Both the position numbers and the translations under genes were made by a program. A stretch of 64,000 nt of DNA from Caryophanales bacterium UBA6259 (lineage in GTDB: Bacteria > Bacillota > Bacilli > Tepidibacillales > Tepidibacillaceae), in NCBI GenBank assembly GCA_002441135.1, contig DJVJ01000047.1, positions 76,246 to 140,245 on the forward strand. The letters run 5' to 3'. Of the stretch, positions 18,275 through 27,000 are shown piece by piece. Position 1 is the stretch's first letter, and the number at the start of each line of letters is the position of its first letter. Below the pieces are notes generated by a model. That model saw only the letters and a list, made by a program, of their open reading frames with translations, ran no database searches and was not told the DNA's origin.

Positions 18275-19012
18275 TTAGCGTTGCGTTGCAGGTCTCACTA
18301 AGATTTCATTGATATCGACATGTTCAGGTTGTGTTGCTGCATAGATGACTGCGTTCGCAATATCCTTACTTTGAAGTGGAATAATCTTTTGTTGACTAAA
18401 CATTGCAGTAACATCGGAATCTGTAATATGATTTGTTAATTCAGTAGCCACAGCACCCGGTGAAATAATCGTCACACGAATATCTGGGGTTGCTTGAAGT
18501 TCAATTCTTAGACCTTCAGAGATAGCTCTTACAGCATGCTTTGTTCCAGAATATACAGAGCTAGAAGGGAAAACACCATGTCCAGCATCAGATGAAATGT
18601 TGATAACATGGCCATTACCTTGCTTTTTAAAAGTCGGAAGTACTGCATGGATTCCATATAGAACTCCCTTTATATTAACATCAATCATTTGATCCCATTC
18701 ATCAACTTTTCCTTTATCTAAAAAGGATAAAAGCATTACGCCAGCATTGTTAACAAGGATATCCACTCTGCCGAATTTTGTATTAACCTCATCAACCATC
18801 TGAAGAACCTGCTCTTTTTTGGTAATATCGGTTTGAATAGCGATTGCTTTTCCACCTTGTGTATTGATCTGATTCATTATTTCGTTAATTCGATCTAGTC
18901 TTCTTGCGGTAAGGACTACTGTTGCTCCTTGTTCTGCAAGAGCAATTGCTGTTGCTTCACCAATTCCACTGCTTGCCCCTGTTACAATTGCTACTTTCTC
19001 ATGTAATCTCAT
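18275..19012 (-). CDS. SDR-family NAD(P)-dependent oxidoreductase
   Basis: A 245-residue classical short-chain dehydrogenase. Cofactor motif TGASSGIG near 11-18, NNAGV near 87, catalytic Ser in ISSDAGH near 139 and YSGTK (Tyr-x-x-x-Lys) near 152. An Arg-Arg pair after strand 2 (TARRLDR) favours NADP. It resembles YdfG-like enzymes acting on 3-hydroxy acids or varied carbonyls; the substrate cannot be assigned. The start has an AGGAGG site. It is a single gene with its own promoter. Confidence 0.9.
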   Translation of the reverse strand: MRLHEKVAIVTGASSGIGEATAIALAEQGATVVLTARRLDRINEIMNQINTQGGKAIAIQTDITKKEQVLQMVDEVNTKFGRVDILVNNAGVMLLSFLDKGKVDEWDQMIDVNIKGVLYGIHAVLPTFKKQGNGHVINISSDAGHGVFPSSSVYSGTKHAVRAISEGLRIELQATPDIRVTIISPGAVATELTNHITDSDVTAMFSQQKIIPLQSKDIANAVIYAATQPEHVDINEILVRPATQR

Positions 19013-19064
19013 TACGATACCTCCTATACTTCCTATTAGTCATTATTAAAGCCTCATAAATTGT

Positions 19065-19094
19065 ATTATATTCCAATCAAAGAATATTAAACAA
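19065..19094 (-). promoter_or_regulatory. SDR gene promoter
   Basis: Read on the minus strand: TTGTTT, 18 bases, TATAAT, about 50 bases before the start at 19012. The -10 is perfect. Confidence 0.55.
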
Positions 19095-19148
19095 AGAGAA
19101 AGTTTTGTGTGTTAATTGTGAAAAATAAAATTTTAATAAATTTACATA

Positions 19149-19177
19149 TTGACGCGTTAAAGGATTAATGATAAATT
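19149..19177 (+). promoter_or_regulatory. promoter of the T-box/serine unit
   Basis: TTGACG, 17 bases, TAAATT, placing the transcript start just before the T-box leader. The -35 is good, the -10 modest. Confidence 0.45.
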
Positions 19178-19204
19178 CTTAATTAAAATTAAACAACCAA
19201 AATA

Positions 19205-19464
19205 ACAACGAAGAAGGAAAGCTTTTAATTTGAGGACTAAAGAGAGCTAGTGGCTGGTGAGAACTAGTGGATTCGAATTAAAAGTAGCGTTCCGGAGTTG
19301 GCAAACTGAAAGAAAAGTAGGTTTGAACGGTAAACACCGTTATCATGCTAGAGGTCACTATTGTGAAATAGTGATAAATTAGGGTGGTACCACGAGAGTT
19401 TTAACAACCTTTCGTCCCTATACTGTTTTTATAAAACAAGTATGGGGGTGAAAGGTTTTTTTAT
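19205..19464 (+). promoter_or_regulatory. T-box riboswitch, probably serine-specific
   Basis: The hallmark T-box AGGGTGGTACCACG starts at 19381. Stem I is seen as CTTTTAATT/AATTAAAAG (19222-19230 with 19276-19284), capped by an arm with AGAGAGCTAGT and GGCTGGTGAGA. An AGC triplet (19286-19288) lies opposite a small internal loop below this helix and would select tRNA-Ser. The terminator pairs AACCTTTC (19406-19413) with GAAAGGTT (19450-19457), then a T run. Uncharged tRNA binding should favour the antiterminator and turn on the aminotransferase-serA genes. T-box identity is firm; the exact specifier is my reading of the fold. Confidence 0.92.
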
Positions 19465-19530
19465 TTATCCGAATAGGAAAGAGATCAACAAAATTAATTA
19501 TAAAAATTAAAGATAAAGGGAGTGGAAGTA

Positions 19531-20697
19531 ATGTTTAATGAGTACCAGCATTTAAGAATACCAGGCCCAACTCCAATAGCACCAGAAGTACAACGAGCAA
19601 TGAATCGGACAATTTTGGGACATCGTAGTGGCGAGTTCTCCAAGGTTTTTAAAGAAGCGGCAACTAGAAGTAAGAGGATTTTTCAAACTGAACAAGACGT
19701 CATGATTGTAGCTGCTAGTGGAACAGGGGCTCTTGAGATGGCGGTAGCTAATGTGGTAAATCCAGGGGATAAAGTATTAGTTGCGGTAACAGGGGTATTT
19801 GGGGAACGCTTTGTGAAAATTGCTAAAGCTTATCAAGCAGAGGTTGTGGTAGCTAATTTTGAGGTTGGTGAAGTTGCAGATCCGTTGGTGATTAAAGAAA
19901 AGCTTGACCAACACCCAAACATCAGCGCGGTATTTGTTACTCACTGTGAAACATCCACTGGAGTTGCTAATCCAATTAAAGAAATTGCGGCAGTAGTTAA
20001 GGAGTCAGAAGCAGTCTTTGTTGTTGATAGTGTCTCAGCACTAGTGGGGATGGATTTAAAAATGGATCAATGGGGAGTGGATATCGCAGTTACTGCGTCA
20101 CATAAAGCTTTAGGCTTACCTCCTGGATTAGCGTTAATTGCGGTTAGTGAGAAGGCATGGAAAAAGGTAAATGATCATCATGGTCCTAAGTTTTACTGGG
20201 ATTTACGTGCATATAAGAAAAATTTGGATAATAATACTACCCCATTTACTGGACCAGTTTCTCTTGTATTTGGCTTAGAAGAATCTCTTCGCTTAATTGA
20301 AGAAGAGGGCTTAGAAAATAGCTTTAAGCGTCACTATTTATTAAGAGATATGGTGAGATCTGCTGTTAAGGGGCTTGGCCTAGAACTTTTAGTGGAAGAT
20401 GATCAGAAGGCTTCTTGTACAGTAACATCGATCAAAGGAAACGACCAGCTTGATGTAGAGAAGCTTAGAAAGGTATTAAAAGAAGATTATAAAATTGTAG
20501 CAGCTGGTGGACAGCAGGACTTAAAAGGAAAGATTTTTAGAATTGGCCACATGGGTTATACCCATCCAATGGATATGCTTACGACCATTGCGGGTTTAGA
20601 GTTAGCATTAAAACAGGTTGGTTATCCAGTAGAGCTAGGTAGAGGAGTAAAAGGAGCAGAGGAGGTATGGGCAAATGCAAAAGGTATTAGTCAGTGA
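19531..20697 (+). CDS. class V aminotransferase, likely phosphoserine/serine pathway
   Basis: A 388-residue PLP enzyme of the serine-pyruvate/alanine-glyoxylate aminotransferase group. Features: N-terminal RIPGPTPI, GTGAL near 72, and the PLP lysine in TASHKALGLPPG near 193. I use ATG at 19531, eight bases after AAAGGGAG. It is the first gene behind a T-box, and serA begins inside its end (23-base overlap), so it most likely supplies the transamination step of serine synthesis in place of a classical SerC. Glyoxylate or alanine activity remains possible. Confidence 0.85.
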   Translation: MFNEYQHLRIPGPTPIAPEVQRAMNRTILGHRSGEFSKVFKEAATRSKRIFQTEQDVMIVAASGTGALEMAVANVVNPGDKVLVAVTGVFGERFVKIAKAYQAEVVVANFEVGEVADPLVIKEKLDQHPNISAVFVTHCETSTGVANPIKEIAAVVKESEAVFVVDSVSALVGMDLKMDQWGVDIAVTASHKALGLPPGLALIAVSEKAWKKVNDHHGPKFYWDLRAYKKNLDNNTTPFTGPVSLVFGLEESLRLIEEEGLENSFKRHYLLRDMVRSAVKGLGLELLVEDDQKASCTVTSIKGNDQLDVEKLRKVLKEDYKIVAAGGQQDLKGKIFRIGHMGYTHPMDMLTTIAGLELALKQVGYPVELGRGVKGAEEVWANAKGISQ

Positions 20698-22267
20698 TCC
20701 CATTTCAGAGATAGGATTACAAAAGCTATTAGAGGATGAAAACATTCAAGTGGATGTGAAAACCGATCTAAGCAAAGAAGAGCTAATTAAAATCATTGGT
20801 GATTATGATGGATTATTAGTTCGTAGTCAAACAAAGGTGACCAAAGATATCTTAGAATCTGCAAAAAAACTTCGAGTTATCGGCAGAGCGGGTGTTGGTG
20901 TAGATAATATTGATGTGAAGGCAGCGACAGAGGAAGGCATAGTGGTTATCAATGCACCAGATGGTAATACCATCTCTACTGCGGAGCATAGCTTTGCGAT
21001 GCTGATGGCCATGGCCAGATGGATTCCGCAAGCCCATCAGGATTTAAAGGAAGGAATATGGAATCGGAAAAAATACGTTGGGGTAGAGCTCAATCGAAAA
21101 ACATTAGGAATAATTGGAATGGGCAGGATTGGCTCAGAGATTGCGATGAGAGCCAAAGCCTTTAATATGAGGGTGCTTGGTTATGACCCTTACCTTACAG
21201 AGGATCGAGCAAAGCAATTGGGAATCACCAATACTACAATAGAAGAGTTAGTGAAAGAGGCCGATTTTATTACGGTACATACACCGTTAACAAAGGAAAC
21301 GAGATATTTGATTGATACCAATGAATTTACACTGATGAAAAAGGGAGTTCGAATTGTCAACTGTGCTCGTGGAGGAATTATTAAGGAAACCGCCTTGGTA
21401 GAGGCTTTAAATAATGGCACAGTAGCAGCCGCTGCATTAGATGTTTATGAAGAAGAGCCACCAATGGAAAGCCCACTACGTTCTCATCCTTTAGTGGTAA
21501 CTACACCACATTTGGGAGCATCTACTGAAGAAGCTCAGCTTAATGTTGCGATTGATGTTGCAGAAGAAGTTCATCGTTTACTCCATGATGAACCATTTAG
21601 AAATGCAGTTAATATGCCTTCGTTATCTCAAGAAATCCTAAACCATGTTCGACCATTTGTTAATCTTGCAGAACGAATTGGAACACTAATCTCTAATGTT
21701 ATTTTAGGACCGATTGAAAAAGTAGAGGTTAGCATTGCTGGGGACTTAGCAGAAAAAGAAATTGATATTTTATCCCGTACGGTTTTAAAAGGGATATTGT
21801 CACAGCATCTTGGTAGCGTTGGTCAAGTCAATGATGTTAATGCTCCTGTTTTAGCAAAATCAAGAGGGATTGATGTAGTAGAAAGCAGAAGCTCAAAATC
21901 TCATGGCTTTACCAATTTGATTACAGTTAAAGTAAAAACCAATCAGGATGAAAAGTATATCTCTGGTACTGTACTCAATGGTCATGGCGCTAGAATGGTG
22001 AATTTTAATGGCTTTACCGTTGATTTGATTCCAGAAGGAAATATTATTATTATGGATCATATTGATCAACCAGGTATTATCGGTAAGTTTGGAACGATTC
22101 TTGGCAATGCCGGAATTAATATCGCTACAATGCAAGTGGGTAGAAATGAAGTGGGCGGAAAAGCAATTGCTTTCTTAGGAATTGATTATCCAGCAAAAGA
22201 GGAAGTTATTGAGGATCTAAAAGAAGTAGATGGTATTCAAAATATCTTCCAAGTGAATTTGTCTTAG
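20675..22267 (+). CDS. serA: D-3-phosphoglycerate dehydrogenase
   Basis: A 530-residue enzyme oxidising 3-phosphoglycerate, the first step of serine synthesis. NAD motif GMGRIGSEIAMRA near 148-160, catalytic Arg in NCARGGII near 233 and His in TTPHLGAST near 280. An intervening ASB domain (about 320-450) and a C-terminal ACT domain (MDHIDQPGIIGKFG, about 458-530) make it the long, type 1-like form, often controlled by serine. GGAGGT lies inside the upstream gene, eight bases before the ATG, so translational coupling is likely. Control is through the T-box. Confidence 0.96.
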   Translation: MQKVLVSDPISEIGLQKLLEDENIQVDVKTDLSKEELIKIIGDYDGLLVRSQTKVTKDILESAKKLRVIGRAGVGVDNIDVKAATEEGIVVINAPDGNTISTAEHSFAMLMAMARWIPQAHQDLKEGIWNRKKYVGVELNRKTLGIIGMGRIGSEIAMRAKAFNMRVLGYDPYLTEDRAKQLGITNTTIEELVKEADFITVHTPLTKETRYLIDTNEFTLMKKGVRIVNCARGGIIKETALVEALNNGTVAAAALDVYEEEPPMESPLRSHPLVVTTPHLGASTEEAQLNVAIDVAEEVHRLLHDEPFRNAVNMPSLSQEILNHVRPFVNLAERIGTLISNVILGPIEKVEVSIAGDLAEKEIDILSRTVLKGILSQHLGSVGQVNDVNAPVLAKSRGIDVVESRSSKSHGFTNLITVKVKTNQDEKYISGTVLNGHGARMVNFNGFTVDLIPEGNIIIMDHIDQPGIIGKFGTILGNAGINIATMQVGRNEVGGKAIAFLGIDYPAKEEVIEDLKEVDGIQNIFQVNLS

Positions 22268-22338
22268 TAGACTAAACATGATTAGTGGTGTAGGAAGAAA
22301 TAAAAAAGAGAAGGTATAAGAGAGTCAGTAAAATTAAG

Positions 22339-22385
22339 GGTCTGCAGTACGAATAAATTTTCGTCTGCAGGCCATTCACTTTTTA
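22339..22385. terminator. intrinsic terminator
   Basis: GGTCTGCAG pairs with CTGCAGGCC (one G-T pair) and an inner ACGAA with TTCGT, then CTTTTT. It lies between the convergent serA and histidinol-phosphatase-like genes. Confidence 0.8.
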
Positions 22386-22399
22386 AAAATTGATGAAAA

Positions 22400-23218
22400 T
22401 TATCCAAGCTCTACTATGGTCGGTTTTCTTTGATTAAAGGTTACAATTTGCTTTATTCCATACTGTTCCATATATTTAAGCCCTTGATTAAAATCTTCAC
22501 CTACATGTTCTGGACGATGAGCATCCGAGTTAAGTAGAAGTGGAATTTTCTTTGTTGCTAATCGCTCCATAATTGGAGGAGAAGGGTATAATTCACCAAC
22601 TGGTTTTCGCAAACCAGCGGTACTTATCTCAACCGCAATGTTACTATGCGCTATTTTTTCCACTATATAATCATAAATTTCATGCAGCTTTGTTTCGTCT
22701 TGTTGCTCTGGTCGATGGCCAAAAACCTTAATCACATCTACATGTCCTAAAATATCGAATAGCTTGGAATCCAGCATTTCCTTAATAATTTGGAAGTATG
22801 TTTCATAGACATTTAGAATATTTTTCCCAGTCCATTGTTCTCTCATTTCAAAGAGATCAAAGCCCCAATTATTAATCCAATGAACCGAGCCAATCACGTA
22901 ATCGAAAGGATAATTAGTTAGTATCCTTTCGATTTCTCGTTCTTTACCCGGTAAATAGTCCATTTCGATGCCTAGCTTTACTGGAAAGCCCTCTTGTTTT
23001 GCTTTTTCGACTAATTGTACATATTGGTCCATGTCTTCTGTTTGTCTTGTTGCGATCCATGGATTATATAATATCTCTTTTGATTGTCGAAAACGATATC
23101 CGTGCTCTGAAAAGCCAAGCTCACTTATTCCTCTTTGCTTTGCCACTTCTAGATATTGTTTTACCCATTCCAAGGTATAAGGTCCAGATTCTAAATGAAC
23201 ATGATAATCTGTTAACAT
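22400..23218 (-). CDS. PHP-domain phosphatase, histidinol-phosphatase-like
   Basis: A 272-residue PHP-superfamily metallohydrolase. Metal motifs: DYHVHLE near 3-9, FSEHG near 36-40, GIEMDYLPG near 83-91, GSVHWI near 112-117, GHVDVIK near 158 and NSDAH near 234-238. The closest described group is HisK-type histidinol phosphatase, but no other his gene is near, so another phosphomonoester substrate is possible. It is a single gene, divergent from the phosphodiesterase. Confidence 0.82.
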   Translation of the reverse strand: MLTDYHVHLESGPYTLEWVKQYLEVAKQRGISELGFSEHGYRFRQSKEILYNPWIATRQTEDMDQYVQLVEKAKQEGFPVKLGIEMDYLPGKEREIERILTNYPFDYVIGSVHWINNWGFDLFEMREQWTGKNILNVYETYFQIIKEMLDSKLFDILGHVDVIKVFGHRPEQQDETKLHEIYDYIVEKIAHSNIAVEISTAGLRKPVGELYPSPPIMERLATKKIPLLLNSDAHRPEHVGEDFNQGLKYMEQYGIKQIVTFNQRKPTIVELG

Positions 23219-23320
23219 ATGAACGTCTCCCTTTATCCATCAATAATTATCCTTTATTATATCAAAGTGTTAAAGGAACTACACCAAGAAGAAATATTTT
23301 TAAAGGATAATTTTGAATAA

Positions 23321-23375
23321 AATGGATGGACAGCGTACACAATATACTAGATTATCCCATTTTGGTCCATCCATT
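23321..23375 (+). other. long-range inverted repeat in a gene leader
   Basis: AATGGATGGAC (23321-23331) and GTCCATCCATT (23365-23375) form a perfect 11-bp stem around a 33-base loop, ending 15 bases before the ribosome site of the phosphodiesterase gene. No T run follows directly, so it is not a simple terminator. Confidence 0.6.
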
Positions 23376-23402
23376 AAAAATATTATTTTCAGGAGATTAT
23401 GT

Positions 23403-24893
23403 ATGAAAAAAGTAATTATGATTTTAATTGATGCGATAATGCCAGATGCATTAGAAAATAGTATCAAGGCGGGAAAAGCAAAAGCATTAAAATTTTTAAT
23501 GGAGAATGGTTACTATGATTCCAAATTAGTGACAGCTTTTCCGACAATGACGGCCTCTGTCGATTGTACTTTAATGACTGGGGTTTATCCTGATCAACAT
23601 AAGGTTCCCGGATTAATTTGGTACCATCCAGAGGAAAAAAGAATTGTAGATTATGTCAATGGTTCAAAAACGACGTTAAGCTTAGGGATTAAAAACACAG
23701 CAAATGATGTTTTAGTAGAATTAAATGAAAAGCATCTAAACAAGGAAACGAAAACAATTTACGAGGAATTAGCAGAGCAAGGGAAAACTGCTGGGGCAAT
23801 TAACTTCATAATTCATCGAGGATTTCAAAAATATGAGCTAAAACCACCTTTTTTATTTAATTTAATCACTAGGTTTAAACTGAACAAAAGGTCAATTAGT
23901 GGTCCAGAGTTGTTATCCATAGGAGCTTTTGTTAAGCCCAGCTTACCAGGTCGAAAATTAGTTTGGAATTGGAACCAGTCACTGTTTAATAAATATGGCA
24001 TTAATGATCGCTATGCGATTGAGGTTACCAAATATATTATTGAAGCAGGGAGACAGCCAGATTTTCTGATGATTTATTTACCAAATCATGACCATTATCT
24101 CCATAAGCATATTAACCATCCATTGGAAAGCATCAAAAAGGTAGATCAAAATCTAGAAAAAATATTAGATACCTTTGGGGATTGGAATAAGGCAATCGAA
24201 CAGAATACTTTTATTATACTAGGGGATCATGGCCAAACAGAGATAGGAAAAGAACAGAATCACAATATTGATTTGGACTATTTATTAAGAGATTATCAAA
24301 TTCCTCCTATTGGTCAAAGGGTAAAAGAAGAGCATGAAGCAATATTTGCTAATAATGAGCGGATGGTCTATATTTATCCACTAAAAAAGGATATTCAGAA
24401 AAGATTAGTGAATACCTTATTAGCGGAAGAAAATATTGATTTTATTGCTTGGAAGGAAAACAAAACTGTAAAAGTTGCCAATGCTAATGGTGCTGAATTA
24501 ACCTTTTCCAAGGGGAAAGAATCTTACTATATCGATCCTTATCATCAAAAGTGGGATGTTGAAGGAGATTTAACAATATTAGATATAACCCTAGAAAAAA
24601 ATCAGCTTCATTTTGGACAATTTCCTGATGCCTTATCTAGGTTATATGGCGCTCTTTATTCGCAAAATATACCGGTGATTGTCGCAAATGCAAAGCCACA
24701 CTTTGAATTTATATCTAAAACCTTCCCTACCCATTTAGGGGGGGGGAGTCATGGTTCATTAAATTATACAGATTCCATTGTACCATTACTGGTGGCAGGT
24801 GCAGAAAAAAATCCACCGACACCAATGAGAGTAGTGGATTTGAAAAATTATGTTCTTCAATTGTTAAATTCAACTTCCACTTCTATAGGATAA
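23403..24893 (+). CDS. alkaline-phosphatase-superfamily phosphodiesterase
   Basis: A 496-residue protein of the type I phosphodiesterase/nucleotide pyrophosphatase group. The start at 23403 (MKKVIMILIDA) is seven bases after AGGAG. Motifs: LIDAIMPD near 8 (metal Asp), AFPTMTASVDCTLMTG near 44 with the nucleophile Thr, then LPNHDHYLHKH, GDHGQTE and a C-terminal GGGSHGS. No signal peptide is visible, so a cytoplasmic location is likely. The end overlaps the convergent gene by 37 bases. A run of nine G lies in the GGGSHG codons (24738-24746). Substrate unknown. Confidence 0.85.
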   Translation: MKKVIMILIDAIMPDALENSIKAGKAKALKFLMENGYYDSKLVTAFPTMTASVDCTLMTGVYPDQHKVPGLIWYHPEEKRIVDYVNGSKTTLSLGIKNTANDVLVELNEKHLNKETKTIYEELAEQGKTAGAINFIIHRGFQKYELKPPFLFNLITRFKLNKRSISGPELLSIGAFVKPSLPGRKLVWNWNQSLFNKYGINDRYAIEVTKYIIEAGRQPDFLMIYLPNHDHYLHKHINHPLESIKKVDQNLEKILDTFGDWNKAIEQNTFIILGDHGQTEIGKEQNHNIDLDYLLRDYQIPPIGQRVKEEHEAIFANNERMVYIYPLKKDIQKRLVNTLLAEENIDFIAWKENKTVKVANANGAELTFSKGKESYYIDPYHQKWDVEGDLTILDITLEKNQLHFGQFPDALSRLYGALYSQNIPVIVANAKPHFEFISKTFPTHLGGGSHGSLNYTDSIVPLLVAGAEKNPPTPMRVVDLKNYVLQLLNSTSTSIG

Positions 24894-25519
24894 TGATCAG
24901 ACATATTTACTGGAATCACCCGGTAACTGGTTACTTTAAACTCTTTGGACACAAAGATATAGTCAATTCGTTTTTTGGAGAGCATTAGTGTAGACTGGTG
25001 CTCTTTGCTCATTTCTTTTGCTGTATCGATAAGAGGGATATCTGTAAATAGAGGTTGAGTAGTATTAAAATCACCTAACAGGATATAGGGTGAAGTTAAT
25101 TGTTTTAGATAATTTTCGATGTATTGAAATTGTTCTTGACGGTCTTCTTTAGCTAAACCAAGATGAGTATTAAGAATATGAACTTTTCTTTGGCGATATT
25201 CAACTATGGTATCTAGTAATCCTCGCTGTTCTTTTTTACTTGGCAGAAGAATGTGATTTCGTTCTAGTATAGGTAGACTCGTATAGGAGGCTATACCATA
25301 GTGACCATTCCCAAAGGATAAATTAGGGCCAAAATGATAATCCATGTCAAGCTGAATACTTAATGAAGTAGCTTGTTTTCCACGCTTGTTATTTTCATTA
25401 ATCTCTTGCACACCAATAACTGTGGCATTTTCCATATTTAAAAATCGAATAATTCGATATAATTGAGGTACAAACCAAGAATTTTTGCCACTGTGAATAT
25501 TGTAGCTTATTATTTTCAT
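24857..25519 (-). CDS. endonuclease/exonuclease/phosphatase family protein
   Basis: A 220-residue EEP-fold protein with the motifs SYNIHSG near 4, VQEI near 37, NTHLG near 116, GDFNTTQ near 147, IDYIF near 187 and SDHYPIE near 208. The fold covers DNA-repair nucleases, sphingomyelinases and inositol phosphatases, so the substrate stays open. There is no signal peptide. Its 3' end overlaps the convergent phosphodiesterase gene by 37 bases. It is transcribed away from the methyltransferase gene. Confidence 0.85.
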   Translation of the reverse strand: MKIISYNIHSGKNSWFVPQLYRIIRFLNMENATVIGVQEINENNKRGKQATSLSIQLDMDYHFGPNLSFGNGHYGIASYTSLPILERNHILLPSKKEQRGLLDTIVEYRQRKVHILNTHLGLAKEDRQEQFQYIENYLKQLTSPYILLGDFNTTQPLFTDIPLIDTAKEMSKEHQSTLMLSKKRIDYIFVSKEFKVTSYRVIPVNMSDHYPIEVEVEFNN

Positions 25520-25602
25520 AATACACTCTCCATTTCACTATCTTACTAAATAGATTATGAAAGTAAGATTTTATTATACGAAAAAAATAAAATGATTGGG
25601 TG

Positions 25603-26199
25603 ATGGATTTGAGCCTCTTTACTAAATTATATGATCCGGTAATGGAACCGTTAGAAAAAATATATTTAAGTAAAATACGAAATGAGTTAATCAAAGAGGT
25701 AGAGGGAAAGGTTTTAGAAATAGGTATTGGAACAGGAGCTAATTTTTCTCATTATCCAACGGACATTGAATTGTATGGGATTGAGCCAAGTAAAGAAATG
25801 ATGGAAAAGGCATATGCTAAACTAAGCGGTTTTTCTCAATCAGTAGAAATTACTCAGGGAGTAGCAGAGGAGCTTCCATACCCAGACCAATTTTTTGATA
25901 CTGTAATATCTACCTTAGTGCTTTGCTCTGTGCAAAATTTAGAAGCCTCATTACTTGAAATTGCTCGTGTATTAAAGCCAGATGGAAAATTCATCTTATT
26001 TGAGCATATACGTTTAGATGATCCAAGATGGATTGGATGGATACAGGATGTTTTAACCCCATCCTGGAGCTATTTTTGTGATGGCTGCCAATTAAATCGT
26101 GATACATTGAAGGTGGCTGAGCGTTATTTTGTTTTTGAGCAAAAAGAAGAGTATTTTAATCAAGTCTTTATCAGTGCCATTGGAAAGAAGAAAATTTAA
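25603..26199 (+). CDS. class I SAM-dependent methyltransferase
   Basis: A 198-residue Rossmann-fold methyltransferase with motif I VLEIGIGTGANFSHYP near 36-51, ELPYPDQFFDTVISTLVLCS near 90, and a C-terminal DGCQLNRDT segment seen in METTL7-like thiol methyltransferases. Starts GTG 25600, ATG 25603 and TTG 25609 are all possible, and the ribosome site is weak; I use the ATG. The next gene starts 31 bases later, so the two may be co-transcribed. The substrate cannot be read from the sequence. Confidence 0.82.
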   Translation: MDLSLFTKLYDPVMEPLEKIYLSKIRNELIKEVEGKVLEIGIGTGANFSHYPTDIELYGIEPSKEMMEKAYAKLSGFSQSVEITQGVAEELPYPDQFFDTVISTLVLCSVQNLEASLLEIARVLKPDGKFILFEHIRLDDPRWIGWIQDVLTPSWSYFCDGCQLNRDTLKVAERYFVFEQKEEYFNQVFISAIGKKKI

Positions 26200-26229
26200 A
26201 AGAAAAAATAGAGGGGGAAGGGTGGTAAG

Positions 26230-26970
26230 ATGAAAAATATACAAGTAATTGCTCATCGAGGGGTATCGTCTATCAGTCCGGAGAATACCATGATTGCTTT
26301 TGAAAGAGCTGTTGAAATTGGAGCAAATGCGATTGAAACCGATGTACAAATGACAAAAGACGGACACTTGGTTTTAATTCATGATGAAAGGTTAAATCGA
26401 ACTACCAATGGAAAAGGATGGGTAAAGGATTTTACTTTAGCAGAAATAAAAAAACTAGATGCGGGTAGCTGGTTCTCCTCAATCTATGCTAGTCAAACTA
26501 TTCCTACTTTAGATGAGCTTTTCACGTTAATTAAACCAACCAATTTATGGTTAAACTTAGAGATAAAAGATGGGTTTATTCTTTATCCGGGTATTGAAGA
26601 AAAAATAGCTTTAAAGATAAAGGAATATCAGCTAGAAGATCGTGTGATTATATCGAGCTTTAATCATTATTCTGTAGTGAAGATAAAAGAATTGGCATCA
26701 GAGCTTAAAACTGCTATCTTATATATGGAAGGTTTATATCAACCATGGACCTATGCAAAGCAAATAGGAGCGATGGCATTGCATCCATCAAAGGAGCTTG
26801 TATTTCCAGAAATTATATATGGTGCTCATCAGGTAGGGATGAAGGTCTATCCTTACACTGTTAACGATAAAGAAGAAATGAAAACTTTAATCAGAATGGG
26901 AGTAGATGGGTTAATTACTAATTACCCAGACAGGCTTCTATTGTTACTTAAAGAATTAAAGAAAAACTAG
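26230..26970 (+). CDS. glycerophosphodiester phosphodiesterase
   Basis: A 246-residue GDPD with the family signatures IAHRGVSSISPENTMIAF near 6-23, ETDVQMTKDGHLVLIHDE near 37-54 and LEIKDG near 108. It releases glycerol 3-phosphate from deacylated phospholipids. There is no signal peptide, so this is the cytosolic type. The start follows a GGGGGAAGGG region. It sits between the methyltransferase and trmB on the same strand with short gaps, suggesting one transcript. Confidence 0.93.
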   Translation: MKNIQVIAHRGVSSISPENTMIAFERAVEIGANAIETDVQMTKDGHLVLIHDERLNRTTNGKGWVKDFTLAEIKKLDAGSWFSSIYASQTIPTLDELFTLIKPTNLWLNLEIKDGFILYPGIEEKIALKIKEYQLEDRVIISSFNHYSVVKIKELASELKTAILYMEGLYQPWTYAKQIGAMALHPSKELVFPEIIYGAHQVGMKVYPYTVNDKEEMKTLIRMGVDGLITNYPDRLLLLLKELKKN

Positions 26971-27000
26971 ATATTATTATTGTAGGAGGAATTTTTTTTC

